The notes: generated by a model not told the origin, from the sequence alone. Numbered from the stretch's first letter, positions 9,432 through 18,467 are shown. The stretch is DNA of 64,000 bases from Acuticoccus yangtzensis (GCF_001927245.1 NZ_MJUX01000006.1:186001-250000), one strand, 5' to 3'. A program made the numbers and translations.

Positions 9432-10430
9432 ATGACTGACGCACGCTTCGACGTTCTCGGCATCGGGAACGCCATCTTCGACATTCTGGGCCACGTGAAG
9501 GACGATTCGCTGGAGCGCCTCGGCGTCGCGAAGGGCTCGATGCGGCTCGTCACCGAGGAAGAGGCGCGCGCGGTCGACGCGGAGCTGACGGACTCGGTGC
9601 GCGTGTCCGGCGGGTCCGCGGGCAACACGGTGGCGGGTGTGGCCTCGCTCGGCGGTCGCGCGGCGTTCATCGGCAAGGTGGCGGACGACGCCAACGGCGA
9701 AGCCTACGTCCACGACATGCGCCATGCGGGCGTCGTCTTCACCACACCGCCGCTGATCGGCGGGGCACCGACGGCGACCTCCACCATCCTGGTGACGCCG
9801 GACGGCGAGCGCACGATGAACACCTTCCTCGGCGCAAGCCAGGAGCTGACGGTGGCCGACATCGCCGAAGGGCTGGTGGAGAGCGCCGCCATCACCTTCC
9901 TGGAAGGCTACCTGTTCGACCCGCCCGCGGCGATGGACGCCTTCTACCTCGCCGCCAAGCGTGCGTCGGACGCGGGCCGCATCGGCGCCATCACGCTTTC
10001 GGACTCCTTCTGCGTCGAGCGTCACCGCGACGACTTCATGAAGATCCTGTCCGGCGGCACCATCGGCCTGTGCTTCGCCAACGCGGCGGAAGTGAAGTCG
10101 CTGTTCCAGACCGAGGACGTGGACGCTGCGGCGGCGAAGCTCGGCGAGCTCGTCCCCACCGCGGTGGTGACGATGAGCGAGAAGGGCGCGCGGGTGATCA
10201 CGAAGGGCGTCGCCGAGGACGTTCCGGCGGAGGCGACCAAGGTGGTCGACCTGACCGGCGCGGGCGACCTCTTCGCGGGCGGCTTCATGCTTGGCTATGC
10301 GCGCGGGATGGCTCCGGCGGACTGTGCGCGCATCGGTGCGCTGGCGGCGGCGGAGGTGATCTCCCACTTCGGCGCGCGGCCGCAGACCTCGCTGGCGGAT
10401 CTCGCCAAGGCGAAGGGCTTCTCGTTCTGA
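9432..10430 (+). CDS. Adenosine kinase-like PfkB carbohydrate kinase
   Basis: The 332-residue enzyme is a PfkB/ribokinase-family kinase of the adenosine-kinase subgroup common in Alphaproteobacteria. It would phosphorylate adenosine or a related nucleoside or sugar with ATP. The N-terminal substrate signature (GGSAGNTVAGVASLGG) and the C-terminal signature DLTGAGDLFAGG are present, with catalytic base Asp279. A GGAG ribosome site lies eight bases before the ATG. The spacer to the GH3 gene is 101 bases. Its stop codon overlaps the inferred start of the GumN-like gene. Substrate choice within PfkB enzymes cannot be proven from motifs alone. Confidence 0.9.
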   Translation: MTDARFDVLGIGNAIFDILGHVKDDSLERLGVAKGSMRLVTEEEARAVDAELTDSVRVSGGSAGNTVAGVASLGGRAAFIGKVADDANGEAYVHDMRHAGVVFTTPPLIGGAPTATSTILVTPDGERTMNTFLGASQELTVADIAEGLVESAAITFLEGYLFDPPAAMDAFYLAAKRASDAGRIGAITLSDSFCVERHRDDFMKILSGGTIGLCFANAAEVKSLFQTEDVDAAAAKLGELVPTAVVTMSEKGARVITKGVAEDVPAEATKVVDLTGAGDLFAGGFMLGYARGMAPADCARIGALAAAEVISHFGARPQTSLADLAKAKGFSF

Positions 10431-11479
10431 GCCTCGCCCTGCCCGGCCGGCGCGCATCGATCCGCGCCGGGATCGCCGGGCGGGCGTCGCGCGCCGTCTA
10501 TGGTGCGCTGGCGGCGGCGCTCCTCGCCGTCGCCCCGGCGGCGGCCGAATGCGGCGTGCCACCGGGTGATGCGGCGCTGCTGTCCGCGCCGGTCACCGCC
10601 GCGGCGCTCGACCGTGCGGCGGAGACGATGCCCAACGCTTCGGGCCGCCTGTGGCGGGTGGAGACCGACCCGCCGTCCTACCTCGTCGGCACGTTTCACG
10701 TCCCCGTCGGAGGGATCGATACGCCGGGGCCCCTCCTCACCCACCTCGTGGGCGAGGCGCGGGGCCTCCTCGTCGAGCTCGAGACGGACACGCTGGACGA
10801 GGAGTTCGCCCGCTGGTCCGCCGACCCCGCAAACGTGGTGCGCCAAGACGGGGCGCGCCTGACCGAGGCGATGAGCGAGGACGAGCGCGCCCACGCGGCG
10901 GCCGTTCTGTCGCGCTACGGCATGCCGCTGGTGGTGGCCGAGACGCTGCGGCCGATGATGCTGATCGGCCTTCTCAGCGTGCCGCCCTGCGCGATCGACG
11001 CGGTGAGCCGCCCCGGCCTCGACGCGCGGCTGCAAGGCATCGCCCGCGCGAACGGCGTTCCCGTGACGGCGCTGGAGACGGTGGGCGAGCAGGTGACCGC
11101 GCTCGACGCCGACCCCGAGGCGAGCATGCAGATCCTGCGCATGATGCTGGCCCAGAGCGGCGACGATCTGACGACCTGGTTCACCAACCTCGCCCTCTAC
11201 CGCACGCGCCACATCGGCGCGATGTGGACCTACGGGCTGGCGCTGGCGGCCGATGTCCTCGGCGAGGAGGAGGCCGAGGCGTTGTCGGCGGTGTTCTGGA
11301 ACCGGATCGTCGCCGCCCGCAACAGGCGCATGGTGGAGCGGGCGGCTCCCGCTCTGGCCGCGGGCGGTGTGGTGATTGCGGTGGGTGCGCTGCATCTGCC
11401 GGGCGAGGACGGGCTGGTGGCCCTGCTGCGCGCCGCCGGTTTCGCCGTGGTGCCCATGAAGGAGCCGCCGCCGCGCTGA
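10427..11479 (+). CDS. TraB/GumN family protein with signal peptide, probable CTG start
   Basis: The protein belongs to the TraB/GumN family, a metalloprotease-like fold of uncertain role. The first family motif is VGTFHVPVGG and the last is VGALHLPGEDGL. A clear signal peptide (hydrophobic stretch ending AVAPAAAEC) lies at the N-terminus, so the mature protein should be periplasmic or, if the Cys is lipidated, membrane-anchored. No ATG, GTG or TTG exists in frame upstream of the signal peptide within reach. The best start is the CTG at 10427, which overlaps the TGA of the kinase gene (CTGA) and has a GAAGG sequence about ten bases upstream. An ATG at 10628 would delete the signal peptide. 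The family call is firm; the start is inferred. Confidence 0.82.
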   Translation: MSLALPGRRASIRAGIAGRASRAVYGALAAALLAVAPAAAECGVPPGDAALLSAPVTAAALDRAAETMPNASGRLWRVETDPPSYLVGTFHVPVGGIDTPGPLLTHLVGEARGLLVELETDTLDEEFARWSADPANVVRQDGARLTEAMSEDERAHAAAVLSRYGMPLVVAETLRPMMLIGLLSVPPCAIDAVSRPGLDARLQGIARANGVPVTALETVGEQVTALDADPEASMQILRMMLAQSGDDLTTWFTNLALYRTRHIGAMWTYGLALAADVLGEEEAEALSAVFWNRIVAARNRRMVERAAPALAAGGVVIAVGALHLPGEDGLVALLRAAGFAVVPMKEPPPR

Positions 11480-11579
11480 CGCCCCCGCCTGCACCCGCGC
11501 CGGACTGCCCTTTGCACGTCGGGGCGCCGGCTTAACGGCCGCGGCCGGCCGCAGGCGCGCGGCCGTCCACCCGGCCCGC

Positions 11580-12056
11580 TCAAACGCCGCGTTTGCTGCG
11601 GATGAGCGCGTCGGCGAAGGCGTCGGCGAAAGTGGCGCGGTCGCCGGGGTTCAGAAAATCGCCGATGACGATGGACCGGCCGTGCGAGCCGACGCGCAGG
11701 CGCACCACCTCTTCCTCGCGCCGGTTGATGGTGATGCGCGCCCATGCGGTGTGGAAGCGGTGCTCGCTGACCCTGCCGCCGGGCGACACCTTGCGCACGA
11801 CCACCTCGTCCTGGGTGACGGTGACTTCCTCGAACGCCTTGCCGGAGCGGTAGGAGAGGTGGAAGGCGCCCCACACGAGCAGGATGTCGAGGACGGAGAA
11901 GACGGCGACGGGCCAGGCGCCGAGGGCGAGGGTGCGCAGCGCGGCGAAGCCGAGCGTGCCGCCGACGATCACCATCAGCACCGCGAAGCCGCGCCGCGAG
12001 AGCGAGCGGTGGGGGAAGAGAACGGCGTGGAAGGGCGCGGTCTCGTGCGTGAGCAT
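11580..12056 (-). CDS. DUF2244 family membrane protein
   Basis: The protein of about 158 residues matches DUF2244, a small alphaproteobacterial family of unknown function often encoded near cytochrome oxidase or nth genes. Two membrane helices (about 20-60) are followed by a cytoplasmic PH-like beta domain with the conserved pattern of basic residues (TAWARITINRREEEVVRLRVG). The start at 12056 gives MLTHETAPFHAVL; an ATG at 12086 is also in frame and would add ten residues. It is convergent with the GumN-like gene, with a 100-base GC-rich spacer containing palindromic GGCCGC-type sequence between them. Confidence 0.85.
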   Translation of the reverse strand: MLTHETAPFHAVLFPHRSLSRRGFAVLMVIVGGTLGFAALRTLALGAWPVAVFSVLDILLVWGAFHLSYRSGKAFEEVTVTQDEVVVRKVSPGGRVSEHRFHTAWARITINRREEEVVRLRVGSHGRSIVIGDFLNPGDRATFADAFADALIRSKRGV

Positions 12057-12235
12057 GGCCCCAATATAGCGTGCCCTCCGCGCCACGGCGATCCGGCCCC
12101 ACCAAAGGCATAACCGCTCCGCGCCAGAAGGTGGTCCGCGCCGCAGCCCGTTGCGGCGCGCGGCCTGACACCCAAGGTGACGCCGCCGCCGCTCTCGCCT
12201 CTTTTACAGCCCCCTAACCCGGCCCCGCACCGCAG

Positions 12236-12845
12236 ACGCGCCCATGGGCCGTGCGCGCGGCTCGCGAAGGAGCGCTGCGCCCCAACTGCCACGATGTCGC
12301 AGGATCGATGACCCACGCCTGAGTTGGCGCAGCTCGGGAACGCCGCGCCTCCGGACGCGGCCGCGCCCATGGCCCGCACGAGCACCCCTCCCCACGAAGC
12401 GCTACAGCGCCCCGCCAGCCACGACGCCGCACATACAATCCCCCGTGCCTGAAGTGTCGCAGCTCGGGAACACCGCGCGTCCGAACGCTGCCGCGGCCAC
12501 GGCCCGCACGAGCACCGCCGCCCACGGAACGACGCAGTGCCCGCCAGCCACGATTCCGCAACGACAATCCCCCATGCCTGAAGCGTCGCAGCTCGGGAAC
12601 GCCGCGCCTCCGGACGTTGCCGCGGCCACTCCCCGCACGAACACCGCCGCCCATGGAACGACGCAGAGCCCGCCAGCCACGATGCCGCAACGACAATACC
12701 CAATGCCTGAAGCGTCGCAGCGCACCAAGGAGGCGGCCGTGCCCATAGCCCGCACGAAATCCGCCGCCTCCCCGAGGCACCCAGCGCCTCACCACCCAAG
12801 GCGCCGCAGAACCGCTCGCCCACGCCTAAGGTGCCTAAGCTTTGG
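12236..12845. repeat. Minisatellite: about five degenerate copies of a 129-130 bp unit
   Basis: The sequence AGCTCGGGAA marks successive units at 12331, 12461 and 12590 (spacing 130 and 129); the next expected site at 12719 has only AG before the copy diverges. Degenerate copies extend to both sides. The three central copies are about 85-90% alike by eye. One unit has an extra base, so no reading frame is kept through the array. All frames are open because of the base composition. I see no ribosome site or known protein, and treat the array as non-coding. It occupies most of a 1.2 kb gap between the DUF2244 gene and the ABC permease. Confidence 0.8.
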
Positions 12846-12990
12846 ACGCCGCTCCCCGGACAAAGCGGCGCCCACAAGCACGCCGTCCGCCCGCCACGCT
12901 CGCACATGGCAGCGCCCCAAAATATGTGTTGATCCCGGAAGGCGCGGCAGCGACGGCGGGAGGTGGTTCGGCCGGTCCGCCGCGGCGCTG

Positions 12991-13096
12991 TGGCATCGCG
13001 CCGCGCCGCTCCACTCTCTTTGCGGCTTGGGCGGGACGTGGCATCGCGCCGTGCCGCTCCACTCTCTTTGCGGGGTGGGCGGGACGTGGCATCACC
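12991..13096. repeat. 48-bp direct repeat, about 2.2 copies
   Basis: TGGCATCGCGCCG begins at 12991 and again at 13039, and TGGCATC at 13087, giving a strict 48-base period. The first two units differ at only a few positions. The repeat ends about 65 bases before the probable translation start region of the ABC permease and could affect its expression. Nothing else was seen between 12846 and 12990. Confidence 0.8.
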
Positions 13097-13247
13097 GGCG
13101 GGCCGCGACAAGGTCTGGCCCGCCGCAGACGCCAGCCGCCGCCGTAGGAGGAACGTCACCATCGAGCCGACCGGCACCCTGCACGCCCTCCCCGCATCCG
13201 GCGCCGGACGCCGCACGCCCGGCCGAGGCCACGGGCTGACGGGCGCC

Positions 13248-14900
13248 GTGGTCGCGGGGTGGGCGGTCAAACTCGTCATCGTGGTGCCGGTGGCGGCGGG
13301 GCTTCTCGGCGTGCTTCTCCCGGCGTTCGGCTATTTTCCGGCGGCGGGATCGGCAGCGCTCAGCCTCGCCCCGTTCGCGGCGCTCGCCGAATGGCCGGGC
13401 CTTGCCCGCTCGGCCGCGCTGTCGGCCGGCACCGCCTTCGCCGCGACGGCACTCTCGGTGGTGGCCGCCGCGCTGATCCTCGCCGGCACGTTCGGCACGC
13501 GGGCGATGCGGATCGCGGATCGCGCGCTCGCCCCGCTCTTGTCGGTGCCGCACGCGGCGGCGGCGCTGGGCTTCGCGATGCTCTTCGCCCCGTCCGGGCT
13601 CCTCTTGCGCGCCCTCTCGCCCGGCATCACCGGGTTCACCGCACCGCCCGACATCGCCCTCGTCAAAGACCCCTACGGCCTCGCCCTCACCGCGGCGCTG
13701 GTGCTGAAGGAGACGCCCTTCCTGGTCCTGATGGGGATCGCCGCACTCGGCCAGACCGAGGCGCCCTCCCGCGTCGCCCTCGCCCGCTCGCTGGGCTACG
13801 GGCGGATGGCGGCCTTCCTCCACGGCGTCTGGCCGCTGGTCTACCGGCAGATGCGCCTTCCCATCCTCGCCGTCCTCGCCTTCTCGGTGTCGGTGGTGGA
13901 CGTGGCGCTGATCCTCGGCCCCACCCGCCCGCCGACGCTCGCGGTGCGCGTCCTCACCGCCCTCTCCTCGCCCGACATCGCCGCCTGGCTGACCGGATCG
14001 GCGGGCGCGGTGCTGCTGCTCGCGCTGATGGCGGGCCTCGCCCTCGCCTGGGCCGGGCTGGAGCGGGCCGCTGGAGCCGCCGCCGCACGCCTTCGCCGCA
14101 GCGGGCGGCGCTGGACGCACGACGCCCCCGCCCGCGCCGCCGCACTCGCCCTCGCGGCGCTGTTCGCGGCCATCATGGCGGCAGCGACGATGGCGCTGGC
14201 GGCCCAGTCGGTCGCCGGATACTGGCCGTTCCCGGACCTCGTTCCGCCGAACCCCAGCCTCGCCACATGGGTCGAGCGCCTGCCGCAGCTCTGGCCGGCC
14301 CTCGTCACCACGCTCACCGTCGCGCTCGGCGCCACGGCGGTGGCGATGCCGCTGGCGGTGACGCTTCTCGCCAGCGGTGTGCGCACGGGCCGGGCGATCT
14401 ATGTGCCGCTGGTGGTGCCGCAGGTCGCCTTCCTGTTCGGCATCTCCACCCTATCCATCGGCCTCGGCGTCGCGCCGGGGCTCGTCCCGATCGTCTTCGC
14501 CCATGCCCTCTTCGCGCTCCCCTACGCCCTCATCGCCCTGGCCGGACCCTGGCGCGCGCTGGACCCCGGCTATGAGCGCCTCGCCCGCAGCTACGGCGTC
14601 GCCCCGTGGCGGCGCTTCGTGACGGTGCGGCTCGCCCTCCTCTCGCGCCCGCTGGCGGTGGCGGCGGCGCTTTCGGTGGCGGTCAGCGTAGCGCTCTACG
14701 TCCCGACGCGGCTCGTCGGCGGCGGCACGGTCGTCACCATCACCACCGAGGCGGTGGCGACCGCGACCGGCGGGGACAGGCGCCTCGTCGCCATCCTGGC
14801 ATTGGTGCAGCTCGCCCTCCCCTTCGCCGCCTTCGCCTTGGCGCGCGGGATACCGGCGGCCCTGTTCCGCCACCGCGCCGGCATGGGCGGGCGGGTATGA
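13248..14900 (+). CDS. ABC transporter permease, two fused BPD domains (YnjC/ThiP type)
   Basis: The protein has about 550 residues and some twelve membrane segments. It consists of two homologous permease halves separated near residue 290, as in the fused permeases YnjC and ThiP. The EAA-like coupling loops appear as AARSLGYGRMAAFLHGVWP-type sequence in the first half and ARSYGVAPWRRFVTVRL in the second. It would import a solute with the ATPase encoded next, whose ATG overlaps its stop (ATGA). No periplasmic binding protein gene is present. The start is uncertain. GTG 13248 opens directly into the first helix. A strong GGAGG at 13147-13151 stands nine bases before an in-frame ATC at 13161, which would give a longer N-terminus. 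The far upstream ATG at 12963 lies within the repeats. Confidence 0.85.
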   Translation: MVAGWAVKLVIVVPVAAGLLGVLLPAFGYFPAAGSAALSLAPFAALAEWPGLARSAALSAGTAFAATALSVVAAALILAGTFGTRAMRIADRALAPLLSVPHAAAALGFAMLFAPSGLLLRALSPGITGFTAPPDIALVKDPYGLALTAALVLKETPFLVLMGIAALGQTEAPSRVALARSLGYGRMAAFLHGVWPLVYRQMRLPILAVLAFSVSVVDVALILGPTRPPTLAVRVLTALSSPDIAAWLTGSAGAVLLLALMAGLALAWAGLERAAGAAAARLRRSGRRWTHDAPARAAALALAALFAAIMAAATMALAAQSVAGYWPFPDLVPPNPSLATWVERLPQLWPALVTTLTVALGATAVAMPLAVTLLASGVRTGRAIYVPLVVPQVAFLFGISTLSIGLGVAPGLVPIVFAHALFALPYALIALAGPWRALDPGYERLARSYGVAPWRRFVTVRLALLSRPLAVAAALSVAVSVALYVPTRLVGGGTVVTITTEAVATATGGDRRLVAILALVQLALPFAAFALARGIPAALFRHRAGMGGRV

Positions 14901-15574
14901 CGGACACCCCCGCACGAAGCGGCCTCGTCGCCGACATCCACGTTGCGCTGTCCGGGCGCGAACTCGCCAGCCTCGCGGCCGCCGTCGCGCCGGGCGAGGT
15001 CCTCTCCGTCATCGGCCCGTCGGGCGCCGGAAAATCCACGCTGCTCCTCGCGATCGCCGGGCTGTTGCAGCCGCCCTTCACCGTCACCGGCCGGCTGTCG
15101 CTGGGGTGCGAGGACATCGCCGCCCTGCCGGCCGAGCGGCGCGGCATGGGCCTCATGTTCCAGGACGCGCTCCTCTACCCGCACATGTCGGTGCTGGAAA
15201 ACGTGATGTTCGCCGTCCCGCGCCGCGCGGAGGGCCGCCGCCTGCCGCGGGCCGAGCGCCGTGCCCGCGCCGCCGCCCACCTCGCCCGCACGCAGATGGC
15301 CGGGACCGAGACCCGCGACCCCGCGACGCTGTCGGGCGGCCAGAAGAGCCGCGTCGCGCTAGCCCGCACCCTCGCCTCGGCCCCGCGGGCGCTGCTGCTG
15401 GACGAACCGTTCGCCGCCCTCGACCCGGCGCTGAGGGCCGACGTTCGGGCTATGGTGTTCACACTCGCCCGCGAAGACGCGCTTCCCGTTGTCATGGTGA
15501 GCCACGATCCTGCGGATGCGGAGGCCGCGGGGGGCAAGATCGTCGAGATCCGGCCTTGCCAAGAGGGGTCATGA
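14897..15574 (+). CDS. ABC transporter ATP-binding protein (YnjD type)
   Basis: This 225-residue ATPase drives the preceding permease. Walker A is GPSGAGKST near residue 43, the Q-loop lies in GLMFQDALLYPHMSV, the signature is LSGGQKSRVALAR, Walker B is ALLLDEPFAALDP and the switch histidine is in MVSHDPAD. It is shorter than thiamine or iron ATPases because it lacks a C-terminal regulatory domain, as YnjD does. The start ATG overlaps the permease stop by four bases, which indicates translational coupling. Substrate cannot be assigned: YnjBCD, thiamine and metal importers share this layout. The SRP RNA begins about 15 bases downstream with no terminator seen. Confidence 0.9.
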   Translation: MTDTPARSGLVADIHVALSGRELASLAAAVAPGEVLSVIGPSGAGKSTLLLAIAGLLQPPFTVTGRLSLGCEDIAALPAERRGMGLMFQDALLYPHMSVLENVMFAVPRRAEGRRLPRAERRARAAAHLARTQMAGTETRDPATLSGGQKSRVALARTLASAPRALLLDEPFAALDPALRADVRAMVFTLAREDALPVVMVSHDPADAEAAGGKIVEIRPCQEGS

Positions 15575-15587
15575 TATTGATATAGGG

Positions 15588-15690
15588 CGTTGGGAGGTCG
15601 GCGGTGGACGGACCCTTCGCCAACCGGGTCAGGTCGGGAACGAAGCAGCCCTAACGATTCCGGTCCGGGTCATTCGCCGGCCTCCTTCTC
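15588..15690 (+). ncRNA. ffs: 4.5S RNA, small bacterial signal recognition particle RNA
   Basis: The hallmark apical sequence of SRP RNA is present: GGTCAGGTCGGGAACGAAGC followed by AGCCCTAACG, at 15627-15656. This includes the tetraloop and the asymmetric loop that bind Ffh. The arms close with an eleven-pair helix between GGAGGTCGGCG (15593-15603) and CGCCGGCCTCC (15675-15685), with one G-U pair. The position directly before dnaX-ybaB-recR is the usual alphaproteobacterial one. The RNA works with Ffh and FtsY to target membrane proteins. Exact ends are estimated from the helix. Confidence 0.95.
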
Positions 15691-15774
15691 ATCGCCCTTC
15701 GGTGTCGCGCCTTGAGGTGCCGCACCGCGCGGCGCCTTATTCTGGATCGTGCCTGCCTCAGGCCGGAGCCTCGC

Positions 15775-17472
15775 TTGTCCGACAGCCCCGTTTCGAGCGC
15801 ATCGCCCTACACGGTCCTCGCGCGTAAATATCGCCCGAGCCATTTCGGCGAACTCATCGGCCAGGCGCCGATGGTGCGCACCCTCAAGAACGCCTTCGCC
15901 CACGACCGGATCCCCCAGGCGTGGATGCTGACCGGCGTGCGCGGTGTCGGCAAGACGACCACCGCCCGCATCCTCGCCCGCGCGCTGAACTACGAAAAGG
16001 ACGGCGTGCGCAAACCCACGGTGGATTTCACCGAGCGGGGCGACCATTGCCAGGCCATCATGGAAGGCCGCCATGTCGACGTGATCGAGATGGACGCCGC
16101 CTCCCACACCTCGATCAACGATATTCGCGAGATCACCGACGCGGCGCGCTACAAGCCCGTCTCGGCGCTCTACAAGGTCTATATCATCGACGAGGTGCAC
16201 ATGCTGTCGACGGCGGCCTTCAACGGCCTGCTGAAGACGCTGGAAGAGCCGCCCGAGCACGTCAAATTCATCTTCGCCACCACCGAGATCCGCAAGGTGC
16301 CGGTGACGGTGCTGTCCCGCTGCCAGCGGTTCGACCTGCGCCGAATCGACGCCGCGGAGCTGACCGAGCATCTGACCAAGGTCGCCGCCTCCGAAGGCAT
16401 CACCGCCGAGGACGAGGCGCTGCGGCTGATCTCCCGCGCGGCGGAGGGCTCGGTGCGCGATTCCCTCTCCCTGATGGACCAGGCGATCAGCCACGGCGGC
16501 GGCGTCATCTCCGCCGAAAGCCTGCGCGACATGCTGGGCCTCGCGGACCGGGCGCGCACCGTCGACCTGTTCGAGCTGATCATGAGGGGTGACCCGGCCG
16601 GCGCGCTGGCCGAACTCGCCGCGCAGTACGAGGTCGGCGCCGACCCGGCGGTGGTGCTGTCCGACCTCGCCGCCTTCACGCATCAGGTGACGCGCCTCAA
16701 GGTGACCAACGGCCCGCCCGACGCCGGCGAGCCGCAAGACGTGCGCGAACGCGCCGCCGGATTCGCCGAGACGCTGGGCATGGCCGCTTTGTCGCGCATG
16801 TGGCAGGCGCTTCTGACCGGCATTCAGGAGGTGCAGTCTGCCCCCAAGCCGATGATGGCGGCCGAGATGGTGCTGATCCGTCTGTGCTACATGGCGAGCC
16901 TGCCGGACCCCGACCGCCTGCCCTTGTCGGACGCGCCGCAGGCCCCCGGCGGCGGCGCGGCGCGAACGCCCGGCAGCGCCGCGCGAGGGCCCGCCCGCGG
17001 TCCCGCGGCGACGCAGCGCGCCCGCCCCGCCGTGTCCGAGCGTCCCGCGCCGAAGTCCTTCGCGGACGTGGCCGAGCTGATGGGCTCCCACTCGCTGATC
17101 CTGAAGAAGGCGGTGGAGCAGGACATGCGGCTGAAGAGCTTTGCCCAGGGCCGCATCGAGGTGTCGCTGACGGACAGCGCCAACGCCGCCGCGGCAGGCC
17201 AGCTCGGCGCCAAGCTGACCGAGGTGACGGGCGAGCGCTGGATCGTCTCGGTGAGCGACGGCGCCACAGGACCGACGCTTTACGAGGTGCGCGCCGCCGA
17301 GCAGCTTCGCCTGAAGGCCGAGGCGGAGACCGATCCGCTGGTGAAGGCGATCCTGGAGCGCTTCAGCGACGCCGAGATCAAAGAAGTCCGCAAACATGAC
17401 GGCCCCGACGACGCCGCCGAGGGTGACACGACACCCGGCGAGCAGCACGGCCGCACGCACCGAAAGGATTGA
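15775..17472 (+). CDS. dnaX: DNA polymerase III subunits gamma and tau
   Basis: DnaX is the motor of the clamp loader that places the beta clamp on primed DNA and couples polymerases in the replisome. The 565-residue protein opens with PYTVLARKYRP, has Walker A GVRGVGKT at 54-61, the Walker B/DEVH box at 139-142 and the sensor region TTEIRKVPVTVLSRCQRF. Three of the four zinc-ligand cysteines known in E. coli are missing after Walker A; only one (GDHCQAIMEG) remains, which appears usual for alphaproteobacteria. A Pro/Ala/Arg-rich linker (about 385-430) leads to a C-terminal tau domain. The TTG at 15775 is chosen because a GGAG site lies six bases upstream; another TTG at 15712 would add 21 residues. 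No typical frameshift slippery run was noted. ybaB follows after one base. Confidence 0.96.
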   Translation: MSDSPVSSASPYTVLARKYRPSHFGELIGQAPMVRTLKNAFAHDRIPQAWMLTGVRGVGKTTTARILARALNYEKDGVRKPTVDFTERGDHCQAIMEGRHVDVIEMDAASHTSINDIREITDAARYKPVSALYKVYIIDEVHMLSTAAFNGLLKTLEEPPEHVKFIFATTEIRKVPVTVLSRCQRFDLRRIDAAELTEHLTKVAASEGITAEDEALRLISRAAEGSVRDSLSLMDQAISHGGGVISAESLRDMLGLADRARTVDLFELIMRGDPAGALAELAAQYEVGADPAVVLSDLAAFTHQVTRLKVTNGPPDAGEPQDVRERAAGFAETLGMAALSRMWQALLTGIQEVQSAPKPMMAAEMVLIRLCYMASLPDPDRLPLSDAPQAPGGGAARTPGSAARGPARGPAATQRARPAVSERPAPKSFADVAELMGSHSLILKKAVEQDMRLKSFAQGRIEVSLTDSANAAAAGQLGAKLTEVTGERWIVSVSDGATGPTLYEVRAAEQLRLKAEAETDPLVKAILERFSDAEIKEVRKHDGPDDAAEGDTTPGEQHGRTHRKD

Positions 17473-17473
17473 G

Positions 17474-17800
17474 ATGGACCTTTTCAAGATGATGGGCAAA
17501 GCCCGCGAGATCCAGAGCCGGATGGGCGATCTTCAGGAAGAGCTGAAGACCATCGAGGCGTCGGGTGAATCGGGTGCCGGCTCCGTCAAGGCGACGATGA
17601 ACGGCGCCATGGTGCTGACCGCGCTTTGGATCGACCCGGCGCTGATGAAGCCGGACGAGAAAGAAATCGTCGAGGACCTGGTCATGGCCGCCGTGGCCGA
17701 TGCGCAGGCCAAGGTGCAGGGCCTGGTGCAGGAGCGCACGCAGGACCTGATGGGCGACCTCGGCCTTCCCCCCGGCATGAAGCTGCCCTTCGGCGGCTGA
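17474..17800 (+). CDS. ybaB: YbaB/EbfC family nucleoid-associated protein
   Basis: This 108-residue protein matches YbaB/EbfC, a dimeric DNA-binding protein with a tweezer-like fold that coats nucleoid DNA. The N-terminal helix ([19 protein letters not shown]), the central sheet ([20 protein letters not shown]) and the C-terminal [12 protein letters not shown] tail are typical. The ATG lies one base after the dnaX stop, so it is translationally coupled, and recR follows 64 bases later. This dnaX-ybaB-recR order is widely conserved and links it to replication and repair. Confidence 0.95.
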   Translation: MDLFKMMGKAREIQSRMGDLQEELKTIEASGESGAGSVKATMNGAMVLTALWIDPALMKPDEKEIVEDLVMAAVADAQAKVQGLVQERTQDLMGDLGLPPGMKLPFGG

Positions 17801-17864
17801 CCCGTCCGACCGGCCGCCGAGCACCCCGCGTGCGGCGGCCGATCTTTTTCCCGGAGAGCGTTGC

Positions 17865-18467
17865 GTGGCGGTTGCCGGCCCCGAGATCGAGCGTCTGATC
17901 GCGCTTCTGGCGAAGTTGCCGGGGCTTGGCCCCCGCTCGGCCCGCAGAGCCGCGCTGCACATGGTGAAGAAGCGCGAGGTGCTGCTGCACCCTCTCGCCG
18001 CGGCGATGGCGGAGGTGGGCGAGCGTGTCGGCCTCTGCTCCATCTGCGGCAATGTCGACACGTCCGACCCCTGCACCGTCTGCGCCGACGCCTCGCGCGA
18101 TCCCGCGCTTCTCGTCGTGGTCGAGGACGTCGGCGATCTGTGGGCGCTGGAGCGTGCGGCGGTTCTGCGCGCCCGCTATCACGTTCTGGGCGGCACGATC
18201 TCGGCGCTGGACGGGTTGGGGCCGGATGACATCGGCATCGGCAAGCTGGTGGAGCGGGTGGCGGACGGTGGCATCGCCGAGGTGCTCCTGGCGCTGAACG
18301 CCACGGTGGAGGGCCAGACCACGGCCCACTACATCACCGAGCGGCTGGAGCCGACGGGCGTCACCATCTCGCGCCTCGCGTCCGGTGTGCCGATCGGCGG
18401 CGAACTCGACTATCTGGACGAGGGCACGCTCGCGGCTGCGATCAACCAGCGCCGCCCGTTCGGCTGA
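17865..18467 (+). CDS. recR: Recombination mediator RecR
   Basis: RecR acts with RecO (and RecF) to load RecA on single-stranded DNA at gaps. The 200-residue length is standard. It has an N-terminal helix-hairpin-helix ([19 protein letters not shown]), a four-cysteine zinc finger (Cys58, 61, 70, 73) and a Toprim domain beginning [15 protein letters not shown]. The GTG start is supported by GGAGA eight bases upstream and by alignment of the first residues. It is the last gene of the dnaX group; a hairpin-rich spacer follows. Confidence 0.97.
   Translation: MAVAGPEIERLIALLAKLPGLGPRSARRAALHMVKKREVLLHPLAAAMAEVGERVGLCSICGNVDTSDPCTVCADASRDPALLVVVEDVGDLWALERAAVLRARYHVLGGTISALDGLGPDDIGIGKLVERVADGGIAEVLLALNATVEGQTTAHYITERLEPTGVTISRLASGVPIGGELDYLDEGTLAAAINQRRPFG

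Noticed and set aside
12963-13247. ATG at 12963 as start of the ABC permease
   Set aside because: The extra residues are translated 48-bp repeats and are not found in YnjC/ThiP-type permeases.
11975-13279. Minus-strand open frame of 434 codons across the minisatellite
   Set aside because: It overlaps the supported DUF2244 gene out of frame, and the unit length of 129 or 130 bases breaks frame between copies.
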